Counted from the first letter of the stretch, positions 20,216 to 31,640 are shown. The stretch: DNA of 36,228 nucleotides from Psilocybe azurescens (GCA_023853785.1 JAJIRX010000178.1:1-36228), one strand, 5' to 3'. Notes: generated by a model from the sequence alone, not told the origin. Translations and numbers: made by a program.

Positions 20216-21865
20216 TCAACACTGCGCATGTCCCCACGCATCAGGATCCGGTGGCAAGTCCAATGCACCAGCGGCTTCTGACGTCGACGACGATGACCCC
20301 ACACCAACACACATCCGTCCCAGGTGGGCCGTCATCCCTCGTGTCCGCTCAGCGCCTATCGGCGCGTGTTTCACCACCTCTGCGAATATACCCAATGATC
20401 TTTCGTTCTTGGGCGGACCCTCTTGCCCATCGTCCTTTTGTTTGGGGTTTGACCCTAAGCCTACCTCAGCTGGGGTGTACACGTATTTTCGCATTTCGCA
20501 ATGCTTTACCCAAGGTTACTAGTTCTTCCTCCCCACCGCGTCCTATTTTTCCATCCGCAGTACGGTTCGTGCTGAGGAATACAGCGAGCGTGAAAGAAGA
20601 TAGCCAGGACTGCGGACAACAACGGAGTGAAATTAGCGCTCAGGCTCATCATCACCTCGATCGAAGGGATTGTTAATAGATAGCAATAGTGTAAAATAAA
20701 AATAGAGGAAGACTCACGAGCTCCAATTGTCCCTCTCATAGTATCTTCCAGTATCTCAGCAATCCCATACACAACCACATCAATATCCATCTACCCCGCG
20801 AGCGGGCCACTGTCAAGCGCATTCATGATCGCTAGATAAGACCAACCAATGAGTCCAAGTAGATACAGTATATCCAAGCGTATTATGTGAATGTGGGGCC
20901 GGTGTTATTGTGTATTCACCACTCGCCCCAACTCTGAACGTATCCCAGCAATCTCCATCCCCAACCATAGTATTGAACTCCGTAAGCTACGCATGCACGT
21001 CGATAACCCGCCTGCACGCGGCGCGTATCGCGCTGTGGACAACCGTGTTTCTATTCATATTTCTATTCCTGCGATCCCCCGGGAGCGCGGGTATGTGTCT
21101 TGTATCTGAAGGAATTAGGATTACACCTTTGCCAGTACCGCCACCGTCACCATTATGATGCCGACGGGTTGAATCCGTTGAATGAGACAAGGTTATAGTC
21201 GTATCCCCCTTTGTTGTTGACTCAGCGGTTCTTCCTGTATCAGTGCCAACCAATTCGTATGCGTGCCCACCCACACATACGCGTCCGTAGGCGCATCGAG
21301 CAGGTCCTCGACACAGATATCCGCCCCGAACCCGCCCCCGCTGACCATGGCGTGGAACACGCGCATCGTGCCCGTAATATCGATTATCGAGATCTAGAAC
21401 CCCGAGGTGTTGCGGGACGTCATGTACGCGGCGAGTATACTCTCTTTGGGCCGCATCCCGTGTACAACTGCTCGATTTAGATTTCGATGTTATGGTTATG
21501 GTTAGATGTTAGATGCCACAGAAAGACTAAAAGACTAGAGAAGACTAGAGAAAAGACAATAGGAGACTGACACCGAACAGCGCAGCGCGTTGTCAACCCC
21601 GGCGCCCATCTCGAGCTGTGAAATCCCGCTGAGATTTTAATAAAGAGGCCCGTGCCTGCGCGTCACTCGTCCACCAGGTACCTTCCCATCCAGCTTTGCC
21701 TTGGCCTCCGCGCTCCTCCCGCGCCGTCTCACTGCCCTCCCCGCGCGAAGCAGCATCGCGTGTCTTCTCGATGGCGAGCCCGATTTTGAGGATGTCTCCT
21801 GTGTAGTTGTTGATGACCGCTAGGACGTCCAGCGCGTTACCCGCATTGACGTGCTCTAAAGTATT
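20216..21865 (-). pseudogene. Dihydroxyacetone kinase relic
   Basis: The enzyme phosphorylates dihydroxyacetone in the cytosol using ATP. Fragments occur in family order on the minus strand. The DhaK part reads VLAVINNYTGDILKIGLAIE (about 21840-21770), corresponding to the family's NYTGD..NFGLA motif. A second DhaK piece (about 21480-21245) gives AYMTSRNTSGF, a TAG stop at 21394-21396 where an acidic or similar residue is expected, then CVEDLLDAPTDA. The DhaL part gives DIDVVVYGIAEILEDTMRGT (about 20790-20720), an intron with a GTGAGT donor, LAIFFHA, and at the C-terminus ERTRGMTAHLGRM..VG and LPPDPDAWG. The N-terminal third, with the substrate-binding His of DhaK, and the DGDxG motif of DhaL are not found. 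The copy is dead. Confidence 0.65.
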
Positions 21866-22036
21866 CTAAGGACACATCGCAGTTATAAGCCGTGCATCTA
21901 AAAATACACTTCCCACCTGAGGCACAATTACTAGTATTCTATTCCATACAAGTCGATATGCCCTGTAATGTCAGGAGCACCTGTCGTCCTTGACGATAGC
22001 GTGGGTGTTGCTCGTCCAGAATGGATGACCGGTGGC

Positions 22037-22488
22037 TGCCTTTGCTTAGAGACAAATCCTAGGATCCGTCGCATCCTGATTACCTTACCTAGAAGTCCAA
22101 GATGGGTCATAAAACGTGTGGACTAGCGTAAGTAAAGAATTACGATACCGTGTTTCTTCAAATCGTCGTAAACCACCACACGGGACTTTTCGTAATTGGG
22201 GTGGAGAGACGTCCCCTCGTCAATAGTCACAAAGTCAATAAATAGCCTGGTCTGTCAGAAACTGTAAAGTGAGCTCCCCAGGTGCTTCTTTAACGACTTC
22301 ATCCGTCCATCTACAGTGTCTAATGAGCTCTGCCCTTTCAATATTCAGATTGTTGGTACAATGATTGTGTGTTTGCAAGGTACCGTCTGAAAAGACTCCA
22401 ACCATAAGGTGAACAGAAATAAATGTCAATTTGGCTTGCAGAAATTTGAGAGCATGACCATAATTGAACCGATAAATAGGTTCACGGT
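22037..22488 (-). pseudogene. Choline-phosphate cytidylyltransferase relic
   Basis: Reading leftward from the MITE terminus, IYRFNYGHALKFLQAKLTF, VHLMVGVFSD, AELIRHCRWTDEVVKEAPGE, LQFLTD, IDFVTIDEGTSLHP and YDDLKKHG follow the order of the cytidylyltransferase core, which makes CDP-choline for phosphatidylcholine synthesis. The catalytic HxGH signature is NYGH here, so the first His is lost. A frameshift lies near 22240, between the LTD and IDF segments. A possible continuation, GKVIRMRRILGF, sits near 22100-22040 after a short intron. Everything upstream of the catalytic motif is cut off at the transposon terminus at 22481. The dihydroxyacetone kinase relic follows on the same strand. Confidence 0.7.
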
Positions 22489-22902
22489 AGCCCAACTCGG
22501 GTCCAACTTACATTCCAACTTTGCTTCCAACTTGAACGAAGTTGGAAGCAAAGTTGGAACGCAAGTTGGATGATCGAGTTTTGAAACCCCGACCCCAACT
22601 TGACTTCAACTCAACTTCCAACTTTGCTTTTTCGAGCCCTTCCACTAAGATTTTAATGTATAAAAATAAGAATAAAGTAGTACGGACCAGTATACATTTG
22701 ACTCGGAAAATAAATCTAAATAAATGGGATACACAGGGGCAGAGGAAACCAAATGGTTAAAAGTTGGAGAGCCAAGTTGGGACCGAAGTTGGGTTGCAAA
22801 TTGTGCTCGGACCACGATTTGCATCCCAACTTCACTTCCAACTTGATTAAAGTTGAAGATCAAGTTGGACAGCAAGTTGGGACCAAATTTGCTTACCGTG
22901 AA
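22481..22902. mobile_element. 422-bp MITE-like element of CCAACTT repeats
   Basis: The left end (TTCACGGTAGCCCAACTCGG...) and the reverse complement of the right end (TTCACGGTAAGCAAATTTGG...) match ungapped over about 41 bp with the first nine bases identical. The left half is rich in CCAACTT, the right half in AAGTTGG, so the subterminal repeats face each other. No coding capacity and no clear target-site duplication are seen. It resembles the TCCA..TGGA family in design but not in sequence. Confidence 0.65.
22513..22559. repeat. Perfect 21-bp hairpin
   Basis: The arm 22513-22533 (TTCCAACTTTGCTTCCAACT plus T) is the exact reverse complement of 22539-22559, separated by GAACG. Confidence 0.9.
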
Positions 22903-25730
22903 TCACCCAAATGCTGTATTCCGATATTGCGATTGAGGCCACGATAGCCTACACTCTGAGCTATTACCAGCACAGAAACAGCTCAGGAATAAATAATTAT
23001 GCGTTTTCTCTGTTAGAATTGGCCCGAACTTCTTTCTTCTTCCCAACAGAGCCATAAATCGTCTGGTGGTATCGCACAATGGTGCACAACAGTCAGCAGG
23101 AGGTTCGTGCAACAATTACCGGCCAATTTCCCTTTTTTTTCACACAATCAGTTGCCTTCTATGATAATACGACTACTTAGGACAAATGCATTGCACTTTG
23201 CCCCCGCTCTAGTGTATGAAAGACACCAAGATTGTTATATCGGACCCAGATCATTCTCGTTGGTCACATAAAGATGTAATTCGTCGTTATCATAGCGAAG
23301 CTTTTTTGAGAATAAATCCCTCCATCCCAGAGTTGCGCCGTCGCTTCTCGACGAGATCAGCTCGTTGATAAGTAAGCATCGGTGGAAAGCATAATGAGAA
23401 TTGGCATTCAAAGAGGGAGGAAAGACGTTATGTGGTCTCGCAGCTCGGGCGGTTGTGCTTTGTAAACAAATGGTAACTATGTAAGTGACTGCAAACTGTG
23501 AGAAAAAATGACAAAGAAGAATCAGCGTCAGAAAAAGGTGTATGCGGGTGAGTGGAATGAAAAATAATGAGAATATGCACGAATATATGGGTGTGCGCAG
23601 GCGTCGACGAGCTAAAATGGGAATGGGATCGGAGTGGGACAGGAATAAACATGAGAGCGAGGGCGAGAATTGGGGGTCGTAGGCCAGGCGACGGTGTTGT
23701 TTTGTAGGGTAACAACGAATAAGAAACAGATACCGATTTGTTAAGCATCGCAATTTGCGAAACGACAAAAGAAACAAACAAAGGAAACACTCATTACCCT
23801 GATATTTCTCAACGCCCCCTCAAGCTCTGTCGGATTCCATTTCTGGTGAGCAAAGCTTAGGTTTGAGGAGGGAACTGACGTTTTCTGGCGGTTGTCGGTA
23901 TGAGTGTCGTTGTTTTTAGGGTGGTCGCCGAGGGCTCCAGCCGAGGCAAGGGGAAGGGAAGGGGAGTTAAATAGCATATGGGCAATGGAGTGTCAGTTAA
24001 GAGTTCAACATGATGATATACGCACACGTAGTGAGAACCAAGACGTGCCACAACCGAGCACAACGCCAAATCATCGACTGTAAGGGGGAAGGGGAAAGAA
24101 GAGGTTATAATGGGATAGCCTACAGTCCAGACTCAGAGAGATTGGGGGAGAGACGACGACAGAGTGAGTGAGTGAATGACGCTGTCACTAGTCACTTCCA
24201 GAACAGAGGTAAAGGTGTCGGGGGCGCCTGCGGACGAGGGTTTGTCTTCATCATCGCGATGAGGTGATCAATATTGTTGGTCAAAAATTTTAGGGGGACG
24301 AGTTATAGGTGAGAATAGACACAGAAATGGTGATACCGGTCAGCCTGGTTTTGACCAGAGAAGGAGAATGGCAGAGTGGGAGCAATCGGTCCCATCGGCG
24401 CATGGACGGTCATGTTAAGTTTGATGGGCTTCTTTCTTTGTTTCGCTTCTCTTTTATGTCCTCGATCTTGATATGTTGATCCACCCCCTTCTCCTCCTTT
24501 CTCGCCTCTTACATAATGCGGTGCAATGCGATGCGCCTTCGGATGGGGGACCATTCGATTCGATGCGAAGTGGCATAGTATGGTTGGGACGGATTGTCGG
24601 TTGGGTTCTTCACACTCCCCCAATCGCCTATTCTCCGTCACGGCCCATCCACATATTTATTTTTCATGCTGTCCATAGCATTGGTTATCTGGATCTGCTC
24701 TTTTTAATTTTCACTTTCTGGAAGAGTGTTCCTTTTGTTTTGTTTTTGGATCTGCTGCCGACCGCCGAATGCTTCTGCCTAGCTATTTGATCTGCGTTAA
24801 TGCTCAGCCTACACCCTCCGAGATCTCTTCCAACCATTTTCGTTCCCATTTATAGAGGGTGGGCTCTAATGGACCATAGGAATCTACCTCATTTTTCCGC
24901 CTTCACGAGTTTTTTTTTGTTTGAGATATGCTGTAATACCTCTTAGCGACCACGTTCATTCTGGTTGTCCGCGTTCATACAAATGTTCTTCTGTGATGAT
25001 ACAATGTGAAGTGACATGTACGGGTACGAATCCGATGACAGTGACCGCACTGGTATTGAGTCTGATCATCTCATCTTCAACTCTGAGCCCTTCTCTGTTC
25101 CGTCGCATTGCATCCGTCGCATCGATTCACCGAGCAATGATCCGTCCATCGATCCTTCGGTCGTCTGGACATGAACCTGCATTTTATTTTTCTCCAAGAG
25201 CTTTGCTTCGATTTCGGATTTTGTTAGTCGACAGAAATCACTCTAACGGATATCCCAAATATGATCTCATAGAGGCATTGATTACGGCTATCTACCTACG
25301 TTATACTTGCCTTTGAAATTCACCCTCTGAAGCCTCGTCCATGGCCATTTTCGCTCGCGCGTCGTTGAGGCGCTCTTCATTTTCCCCATCACATTCTTCT
25401 GAGTCTAACATACTACACTATAATGACCATGATAGCCCTGGACATCTCCTGGCGATGCGTGCACTGCGATTTAGATGCGATACAATAGGACACTATGCGA
25501 AGTGAATTACTTGTAAATATGTCCATTATTGTATATAGTAGAAATCACAGTTTACGTACAGTAGATAAAACTAGAAAGGAAAAACTGAGACCAATTAAGA
25601 ATATAAAAACAAGAGCGAATATGTTAAAAGACCAACAGATCAACTGTTTCTTTGACATGTACCAATCATATAATGATAACACAGGTCTAAGGAAAGGGAA
25701 AGGGAAAGGGAAAAGAAAAGAACAAAAATA
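22903..25730. other. Unassigned region with no confident gene
   Basis: A 50-codon plus ORF at 23216-23368 (MKDTKIVISDPDHSRW...) and a 36-codon minus ORF at 25301-25411 (MLDSEECDGENEERLND...) have natural-looking composition but no recognised family. The long minus frame 23235-23777 is hydrophobic and Leu/Phe/Ser-rich without motifs. Near 25690 there is a short GGGAAA repeat. Confidence 0.25.
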
Positions 25731-25820
25731 TTATATCAGACAGATCTCTCATCACCTGCTATTGTATTCGCGAAGTGCGTTTTAGACTTGCTTGTCCCCA
25801 AATGAGGCATCCACACTGGA

Positions 25821-27104
25821 CTATCTCTTCACTTCGATCAACGCTGTCGACCCCGCAACCTCTGTATGAAATGAGACATGAATGTCTCCTCCGGTGCCAT
25901 TTCCACTGCGGCTGCTGCCACTCCCTTGCTGGGAGACGAATTTCAGGCCGGATATGCGAGTCATTGTGGAGGTTGCAACTGTGCGGTTCTCGTTTGTAAC
26001 AATTCTGGCGACCAGAATTGTTGGGGCAATCCCTGCTTCTAGGTTAGAAACACAAGATGTGCAGATCAGCATTAGAAGATACATACCGTAACCACATTCT
26101 GAACTGGTTGCATGTAGTAAGTAGCTTGGCGCATAATAGATCCGAACACAGCGGTTGACGGAACAACGATGATGATGGAGCCGAGGAGGAGTACCAGTGA
26201 GTAAGCTGCAGCTGACTCAATGATCATAATTGCAATGTGGTTAAATAGTCTTATGGATGGTGAACCATCCAATCGAGCGACGGAATGTATTCTGTAACAA
26301 ATAAGAAATGTTGTAATCACAGTGGTGCCCAGTGACACAAATATCATGGCACTTGCGATATTATTGACTAGATTAGTATCATTGTTTAGCCGACAAAATA
26401 TCACATTTAAAACTGTTGTCGCAACAAAGAGACCTGGAATGACATGTCATTACGAGAAATTTTCATGACAGACCTTTATCCATAGGGCTCACCACATTCT
26501 GCGACTACAAGTATCAATGGAGCCGAAATCGGCCAGAGCAATTGTCCCCAGACGTGGTAGCACCTCCATATCTGTCAAGATGTTGATAAGAATTAAGTAA
26601 TAATCAATGATACTGACCAACCAATAGTCCGTCGGAAATAATAAACAATGACTTCTGTAGAAAGTCACCGAGTAACCAGGTCCATTCAAGGCCCTTCCCC
26701 ACTGTTCTCAAAGATAGATTTCCGCGTGTCTCCATTTATCACAACTACCCAATCAAGAAAATACCACTCCACGATGAATTGCAGGAAGCTAACCAAATAC
26801 AGCGCAGAAATGGCTGCAAGGGCAATGCGGCGATTTGAATGCGCGGGCTTCTTGGATACTGTAGCACACATCATTGACAATTTTCTTTTCAAATTAATGG
26901 AAGAACCCACGGCAAATATACATGGTTCTTCCATATACCATGGTGTAAATGCCTGATGAATATAAGTTTGTGGTGCTGTTATTCTGTTATTCACAGAAGT
27001 GGAGATTTACCCATGAGAAAACTCTCAAGCATTGAGCCATTGATGTTGCTGCTAATTTCATTCTCTTGGACGTTGACTGGGAATGGATTGTTAGGGGTAG
27101 ACAT
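25821..27104 (-). pseudogene. Basidiomycete 7-TM receptor-like protein, left copy
   Basis: Six exons can be traced: 27104-27011 (MSTPNNPFPVNVQENEI...), 26952-26911, 26858-26622, 26571-26493, 26433-26087 and about 26032-25821. Introns are about 48-58 bp. Landmarks are GIYTMVYGRTMYIC, NRRIALAAISALYLV, YFLDWVVVINGDTRKSIF, IWRCYHVWGQ, NNIASAMIFVSLGTTVITTF, AAAYSLVLLLGSIIIVVPS, APTILVARIV and the C-terminal ISGLKF..QQGSGSSRSG..GG...IEVKR. A 2-base deletion near 26705, relative to the right copy, shifts the frame after KSIFE, and the last splice junction is out of phase unless a weaker donor is used. The family is thought to sit in membranes. No ligand or role is established. Confidence 0.7.
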
Positions 27105-27699
27105 TGGGAGATGCTTTAGAGTTGAGGATCTTCCTCCGCTGAACAACTTCTTATATATATTGGCTATTATAGTATTCTTATCGTATGCTACGTATTGTAG
27201 CAACAGTCGCCATGGATGCTCCTAGGAATCATCCCGGCACCACCACGATTCTATCATTGGACATAGAGTATTAATTTCTTGGATATGATTGGGTGGACCT
27301 GCGTTGGATGGGCAACTGATTTGATACCCAGCTTACAGTCTTAACCGAAAAGAGGTCCATGTATAGTCTATTGTGCCTTCATCATCTCTGAGATTGGCAC
27401 TGCGTACACCAGTACCTTGATGGTTGACCATTATGACCTCTCATAATGTTCCCAAACTACTCTATTGGCCATTTCGTCAGTGTGGCGCGCACAAAAGCGG
27501 TGATTGGGTATGATCTTGACATGTAAAGTGACTAAAGTTTCTGATATCATCTACGGCATCGATATTTTCGCCACGCATCTGATGTGGCCGACCATGAACT
27601 ATTAAGACCGAGGTGAGCTTAATGGAATGGTGCAATTCCATCATGAATAGTGCAAACGTCATACACTCACATTTTTATTAATCAGATAAATGTATACGT

Positions 27700-27960
27700 C
27701 AATCTGAGCCTGGAGATATTAAGCCATTATCCGGACATCACCCTTCAATTTATTTCAGGTTTATTTCACGCCGCAGGATATGATATCAGCTCCCAATTGG
27801 TCGAATTAATTTTTGGGAGTATGAACAGTAGATCTGGAAGGTAACCCAATGCATCCTCGATACCGATGCATAGAAACACGAACGTGTCTGGACAGGGGGG
27901 CGACATACGGGAGCAATTCAAAGAACAATGATGATACGGCATTCACCACTGTCCATCAAT
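27700..27960 (+). pseudogene. Cytochrome P450 fragment, left arm copy
   Basis: Nucleotides around 27755-27840 (GGATATGATATCAG..., TTAATTTTTGGGAGTATGAA, CAGTAGA) match the reverse complement of about 29310-29190, upstream of the recognisable P450 exons of the right arm. On its own it is too decayed to identify. The call rests on the mirrored copy. Confidence 0.4.
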
Positions 27961-28690
27961 AATCGACATTGAGCTGATGGTAGTTGTTCACGGACCTGTT
28001 GCATTTCGTAGATATATGATGAGACCGCAGTACTACAATGCTTAATTTCGAATTATGGGAAGTGGGAATTCGGAATGGGATAGCTATGGATGTAAGTTTA
28101 GTAGAAGTGAGGAAAGAGTATATTTGACATTGCGCCACCGACTAAGTACAGTGCTGTCCTACACACACCCTTGTAGTAATTCACCACTAAATTGACAGCC
28201 CTCGTCTGCTTATAACGGATTTCTGGAGGCTCACACTCAGAGTCCCTGACCCCTTATCAGAATCACCAAAAAGCGACCCAATCATTCTGAATCCATCCTA
28301 TAGTTCGGACATCGCAGATCGCTTTGAACACTTCCGCTACATTGTATGGAGCTAATAATCCAACCTTATCTTATGTTTCCATTAGAGGCTGCAACTAGAA
28401 CTCGAACGCAGCATTAGCTGCGCAGAAGGACCATCATTCCATAACCGCTTTCACAAACTTACCTCTACAATGCTTTCTCAGAATCGACGAGGACGACAGG
28501 TCACCTGTACAATTGAGCAACGAGAAGTGCGCATGCGTGTTTAAGGAATGCGGATTACATAGATCATATTTCTAGTAGCCCTGTAGCTCTGCGGAAGAAG
28601 ACAGGCATAAGTGCAAGAAACGTATGGGCTGCGGTACGGTGATCATCGTAATCCAACTGTCCCAAAGGCGATACATAGATACTCGTTAAG
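27961..28690. other. Centre of the palindrome, no gene recognised
   Basis: I find no coding assignment. A short block at 28095-28145 (GTAGAAGTGAGGAAAGAG.., then TTTGACATTGCGCCA) resembles 770-830 near the left edge of the window. Confidence 0.3.
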
Positions 28691-28739
28691 TGGACTTGAG
28701 TATCCCGTCCCTCGCGGGGCAGACTCTACCATTATCTAG

Positions 28740-29330
28740 AGGTACTGTAATAGTTTCAAACATAGTGTATTGGAGGGAAGGTATTGGAGAACCTCGAAGA
28801 AGTCGATGACATTTGACCAGGGACCTATTGAGGTAATTAGCGTGCTGCGGAAATCGAGCGATAGCGTTAATTACCTGTAAGCTCCATGAATTCCATCGCC
28901 AGGCCAAGAGCCGTTCCGATGAGAGGATCAGTGTTCGAAGAAGTGCGGATTCCGAAAGACATAATGAGCATGGTACTGATACGTCAATCTGCGTTAAACA
29001 GGGTCCGTGCTGAATAGACAACTCAGAAAAGCTTACTTCAACGCGAATCTTCCAGTGAAATGGGAGGTATTCATTGGGCGCTTCCTACGTTGACTTTCTT
29101 CATACAGCGACTTGATCAACATGTGGGCCAGTCTCACATGTTTGTACTGTTACGCATCGGTGTGGAGGGTCCTATTAATTACTGTTTTTGCTCTACTGGT
29201 CATACTCCCAAGAATTAACCAGACTGACTACACACTGATATCATATCCCACAGTGTGAGATATACCTGCAACAAATCGAAGGGACAACCAGATGATGGTT
29301 TGGCTCGTTTCATGTCTGCCAGCTAAGGTT
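28740..29330 (-). pseudogene. Cytochrome P450 fragment, right arm copy
   Basis: Minus-strand exons give LAHMLIKSLYEESQRRKRPM (about 29140-29040), then after an intron from 29036 ISTMLIMSFGIRTSSNTDPL and LAMEFMELTG, an intron 28874-28825 in correct phase, and PWSNVIDFFEVLQYLP. The T..LIM.FG.R..S..DP, P.SN.IDFF..LQYLP pattern is that of the substrate-recognition and F-helix region of fungal microsomal P450s. The oxygen-binding helix, ExxR and haem-Cys segments are not found, so only a middle fragment remains, followed by stops. Confidence 0.6.
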
Positions 29331-29339
29331 GCTGTATAC

Positions 29340-29790
29340 ACATATCTGATTAACATAAATGCGGGTGTATGACGGCTCGATAATGATCTAAAAAATCACA
29401 ACAGTATTTTGAGCACTGTTCTATTGAATCTGAAGATTCCTCGAGCCTTGCGGGTAGGTAGTCTCGTGAGAAGGAGACGCCATCAGGTGTGTTTACTTCC
29501 CCAACCTTTCACCATAGTTATTCTAAGTCGTACCACGACCAACTGCTTAGGGATTCAACACAATTCTCTTCATTATTAATTACCTATCTATCTTCTCTAA
29601 AAACACACCCACCCATCTCCTTCATCTCGCATAATTCTTTGCCTTATTTACAAGTCTATACATATTATATGGTAGAGTGCCATGGTAACGCGAACAGGGG
29701 TTACCCTTCAGCATCGCCGTTGGTCCTCTACGCCTGGAGATAATGCGGCCGCAATGCCGCCGACCTCTCCACTCCCTACTTACTATCTTA
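29340..29790. other. Right-arm-specific DNA
   Basis: This stretch has no counterpart in the left arm. It contains C/T-rich segments and a NotI-like GCGGCCGC near 29745. No gene is recognised. Confidence 0.3.
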
Positions 29791-30277
29791 CAACTTACAC
29801 AACTTAGGTGTAATTACCAGGCGCGATGCACCGTCCTTGAGATCTTATGTCCGACTACATCGGATGCGTAGGGAGAACTTCGACGTTGGCAGGTGACATC
29901 GGAAGCTATGGTTATTTTACATGTCAAGATCATACCGAACCGCCACTTTTGTGCATGCCGGACAGGTGAAATGGCGGATAGCGTAGTTTGGGAACATCAT
30001 GAAAGGCTAATCATCGAAGTATTGGACTTGTTTTTAATTAAGACTGTAAGTTGGGTATCAAATCAGTTGCTCATGCAACGTGGGTCCTCCAACCGTATCT
30101 CAGAAGCCAACACTGTGTCCAATGTCAGAATCATGCGGGTTTCAGGATAATTATTTGAAGCATCCATAGGGACTGTTCAAGAGAGTTACTATGATAAGTA
30201 GTAAGCACAAGATAAGAATATTAGACAACTGGGATATATAAGAATGTGTTAGGTGGATAAATATAATGTATCTCAAA

Positions 30278-31626
30278 ATGTCTACACCTGACTTTCCAAT
30301 CCCAGTCAACGTCCAAGAGAATGAAATTAGCGGCAAACTCAATAGCTCAATGTGTTTTAATTTTCTCATGGGTAAATCTCCACTTCTGTGAATATTACCA
30401 AAGCATACTTATGTGTGTCAGGAATTTACACCATGATATTTGGAGAAACCATTTACCTTCTCAGTGGGTTTTTCCATTAACTTAAAAATAAAATTGTCAA
30501 CCATGTTGTCCTATAGTATCCAAAAAGCCTTCGGGTGTAAATCGTCTCATTATTTCAGCCACTTCTGTGCTATATTTGCTTTGCTTCATTGTGGAATGGT
30601 ACAACCTTGATTGGGTAGTTGTGATAAATGGAGACACGCGAGAATCAATCTTTCAGGGAACAGTGGAGCAAAGCCCTCAATGGACCTCCATACTCAGTAA
30701 CTTTCTAGAGCATTCCTTGTTGATTATTTCCGACGGGCTACTGGTTTGTCCATATATTTGATTATCTATTAACTCTCATTAATGCCTTGACAGATATGGA
30801 GATGCTACCACGTCTGGGGACGATCATTCTGGGTGATTTCGGCTCCATTGATACTTTTAGTTGCGAATTCAGTGAGCACCATGGATTAAAGTCACTCATT
30901 AAAACTTCTAGTAATGACATGTAATGACATTGCAGGTCTCAATGTTGTACTTACGGTTTTATGTTTGAAATTCGGTCAGATAACTGATGCAGATGCTATT
31001 CTACTCAATAATATTGCAAGTGCTCTGATGTTTGTGTCACTGGGCACCACTGTGATCACAACATTTCTTATTGGGTATAGAATACATTCTGCTTCTAAAA
31101 TACATGGTTCACCATCCAGAAGATTATTCAATCACATTGTGACAGTGATTGTCGGAGTCATCTGCAGTTTACTCACTGGTACTCCTCCTCGATGCCATCG
31201 TTGTTATTGTTCCATCGTTCCATGTAGTGGGATCTTCTTTCCGTGAAGCAAGGTATTATGTGGAAGAAATTGTTCTTGTTGTCGCGAGTACGTACGCCCT
31301 AATGTTGATACGGACAACCTGTGTCTCTAACCTAGAATCAGGGGATGACACAAACAATTATGGTTGCCAGAGTTGCTCTTACAGACACCAACAGCACAGA
31401 TACATCAGCCCCACTCACCCACATATCCGGAAATTTGGAATTTGAATCACATCAAGGCAGTGGCAGTGGCCGTAGAGGAAACACCACTGGAGGGGATGTT
31501 AACAGCTTGGTTCAGGCAGATAATGTGGAGCCGACACTTGTGATCGGAAGTGAAGAGGGAATCCAACGTAGGTGGCATGTTTGTGGAAAAGCAAGTCTGA
31601 GGATGCTCACACTCCTACAGCAATGA
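30278..31626 (+). pseudogene. Basidiomycete 7-TM receptor-like protein, right copy
   Basis: This is the mirror of the left copy with the same exon plan: 30278-30371 (94 nt, as in the left copy), 30422-30463 (42 nt, as in the left copy), 30517-30743, 30794-30871, 30936-31287, 31336-31626. Landmarks are PDFPIPVNVQENEISGK, GIYTMIFGETIYLL, YNLDWVVVINGDTRESIF, IIS DGLL, IWRCYHVWGRSFWVISAP, NNIASALMFVSLGTTVITTF, SSAVYSLVLLLDAIVVIVPS, TIMVARVALTDTNS and QGSGSGRRGNTTGGDVNS. It keeps the exon-3 segment that is shifted in the left copy. It has its own lesions: one base missing at the exon 4/5 phase, a frameshift near 31150, a mismatch at the last splice, and one extra base near the C-terminus (VIGSEE where the left copy has IEVKR). 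Confidence 0.7.
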
Positions 31627-31640
31627 TTTGGCATCCTGTG

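Larger units (their letters stand above)
25740..31640. repeat. Large imperfect palindrome (inverted duplication, about 5.9 kb)
   Basis: The left arm (about 25740-27960) carries a 7-TM gene on minus and a P450 fragment on plus. The right arm (about 28700-31640) carries the P450 fragment on minus and the 7-TM gene on plus. Homology is visible outside coding too: AAGACTGTAAGYTGGGTATC at about 30040 matches the reverse complement of 27330-27350, and ACATGTCAAGATCATACC is exact at about 29920 and 27510 (reverse). The right arm has extra DNA at about 29340-29790. The centre is near 28.4 kb. Confidence 0.75.

Noticed and set aside
23235..23777. 180-codon minus ORF
   Set aside because: Leu/Phe/Ser/Arg-rich without motifs or splice context; the opposite strand is A/G-rich, which lowers stop frequency on this strand.
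24921..25316. 131-codon plus ORF
   Set aside because: No domain, no splice signals, and composition typical of chance frames in this GC range.
26956..27225. 89-codon plus ORF, and its mirror 30151-30369 on minus, which look conserved with each other
   Set aside because: They are antisense shadows of the first exon and upstream region of the two 7-TM copies. Conservation comes from the inverted duplication.
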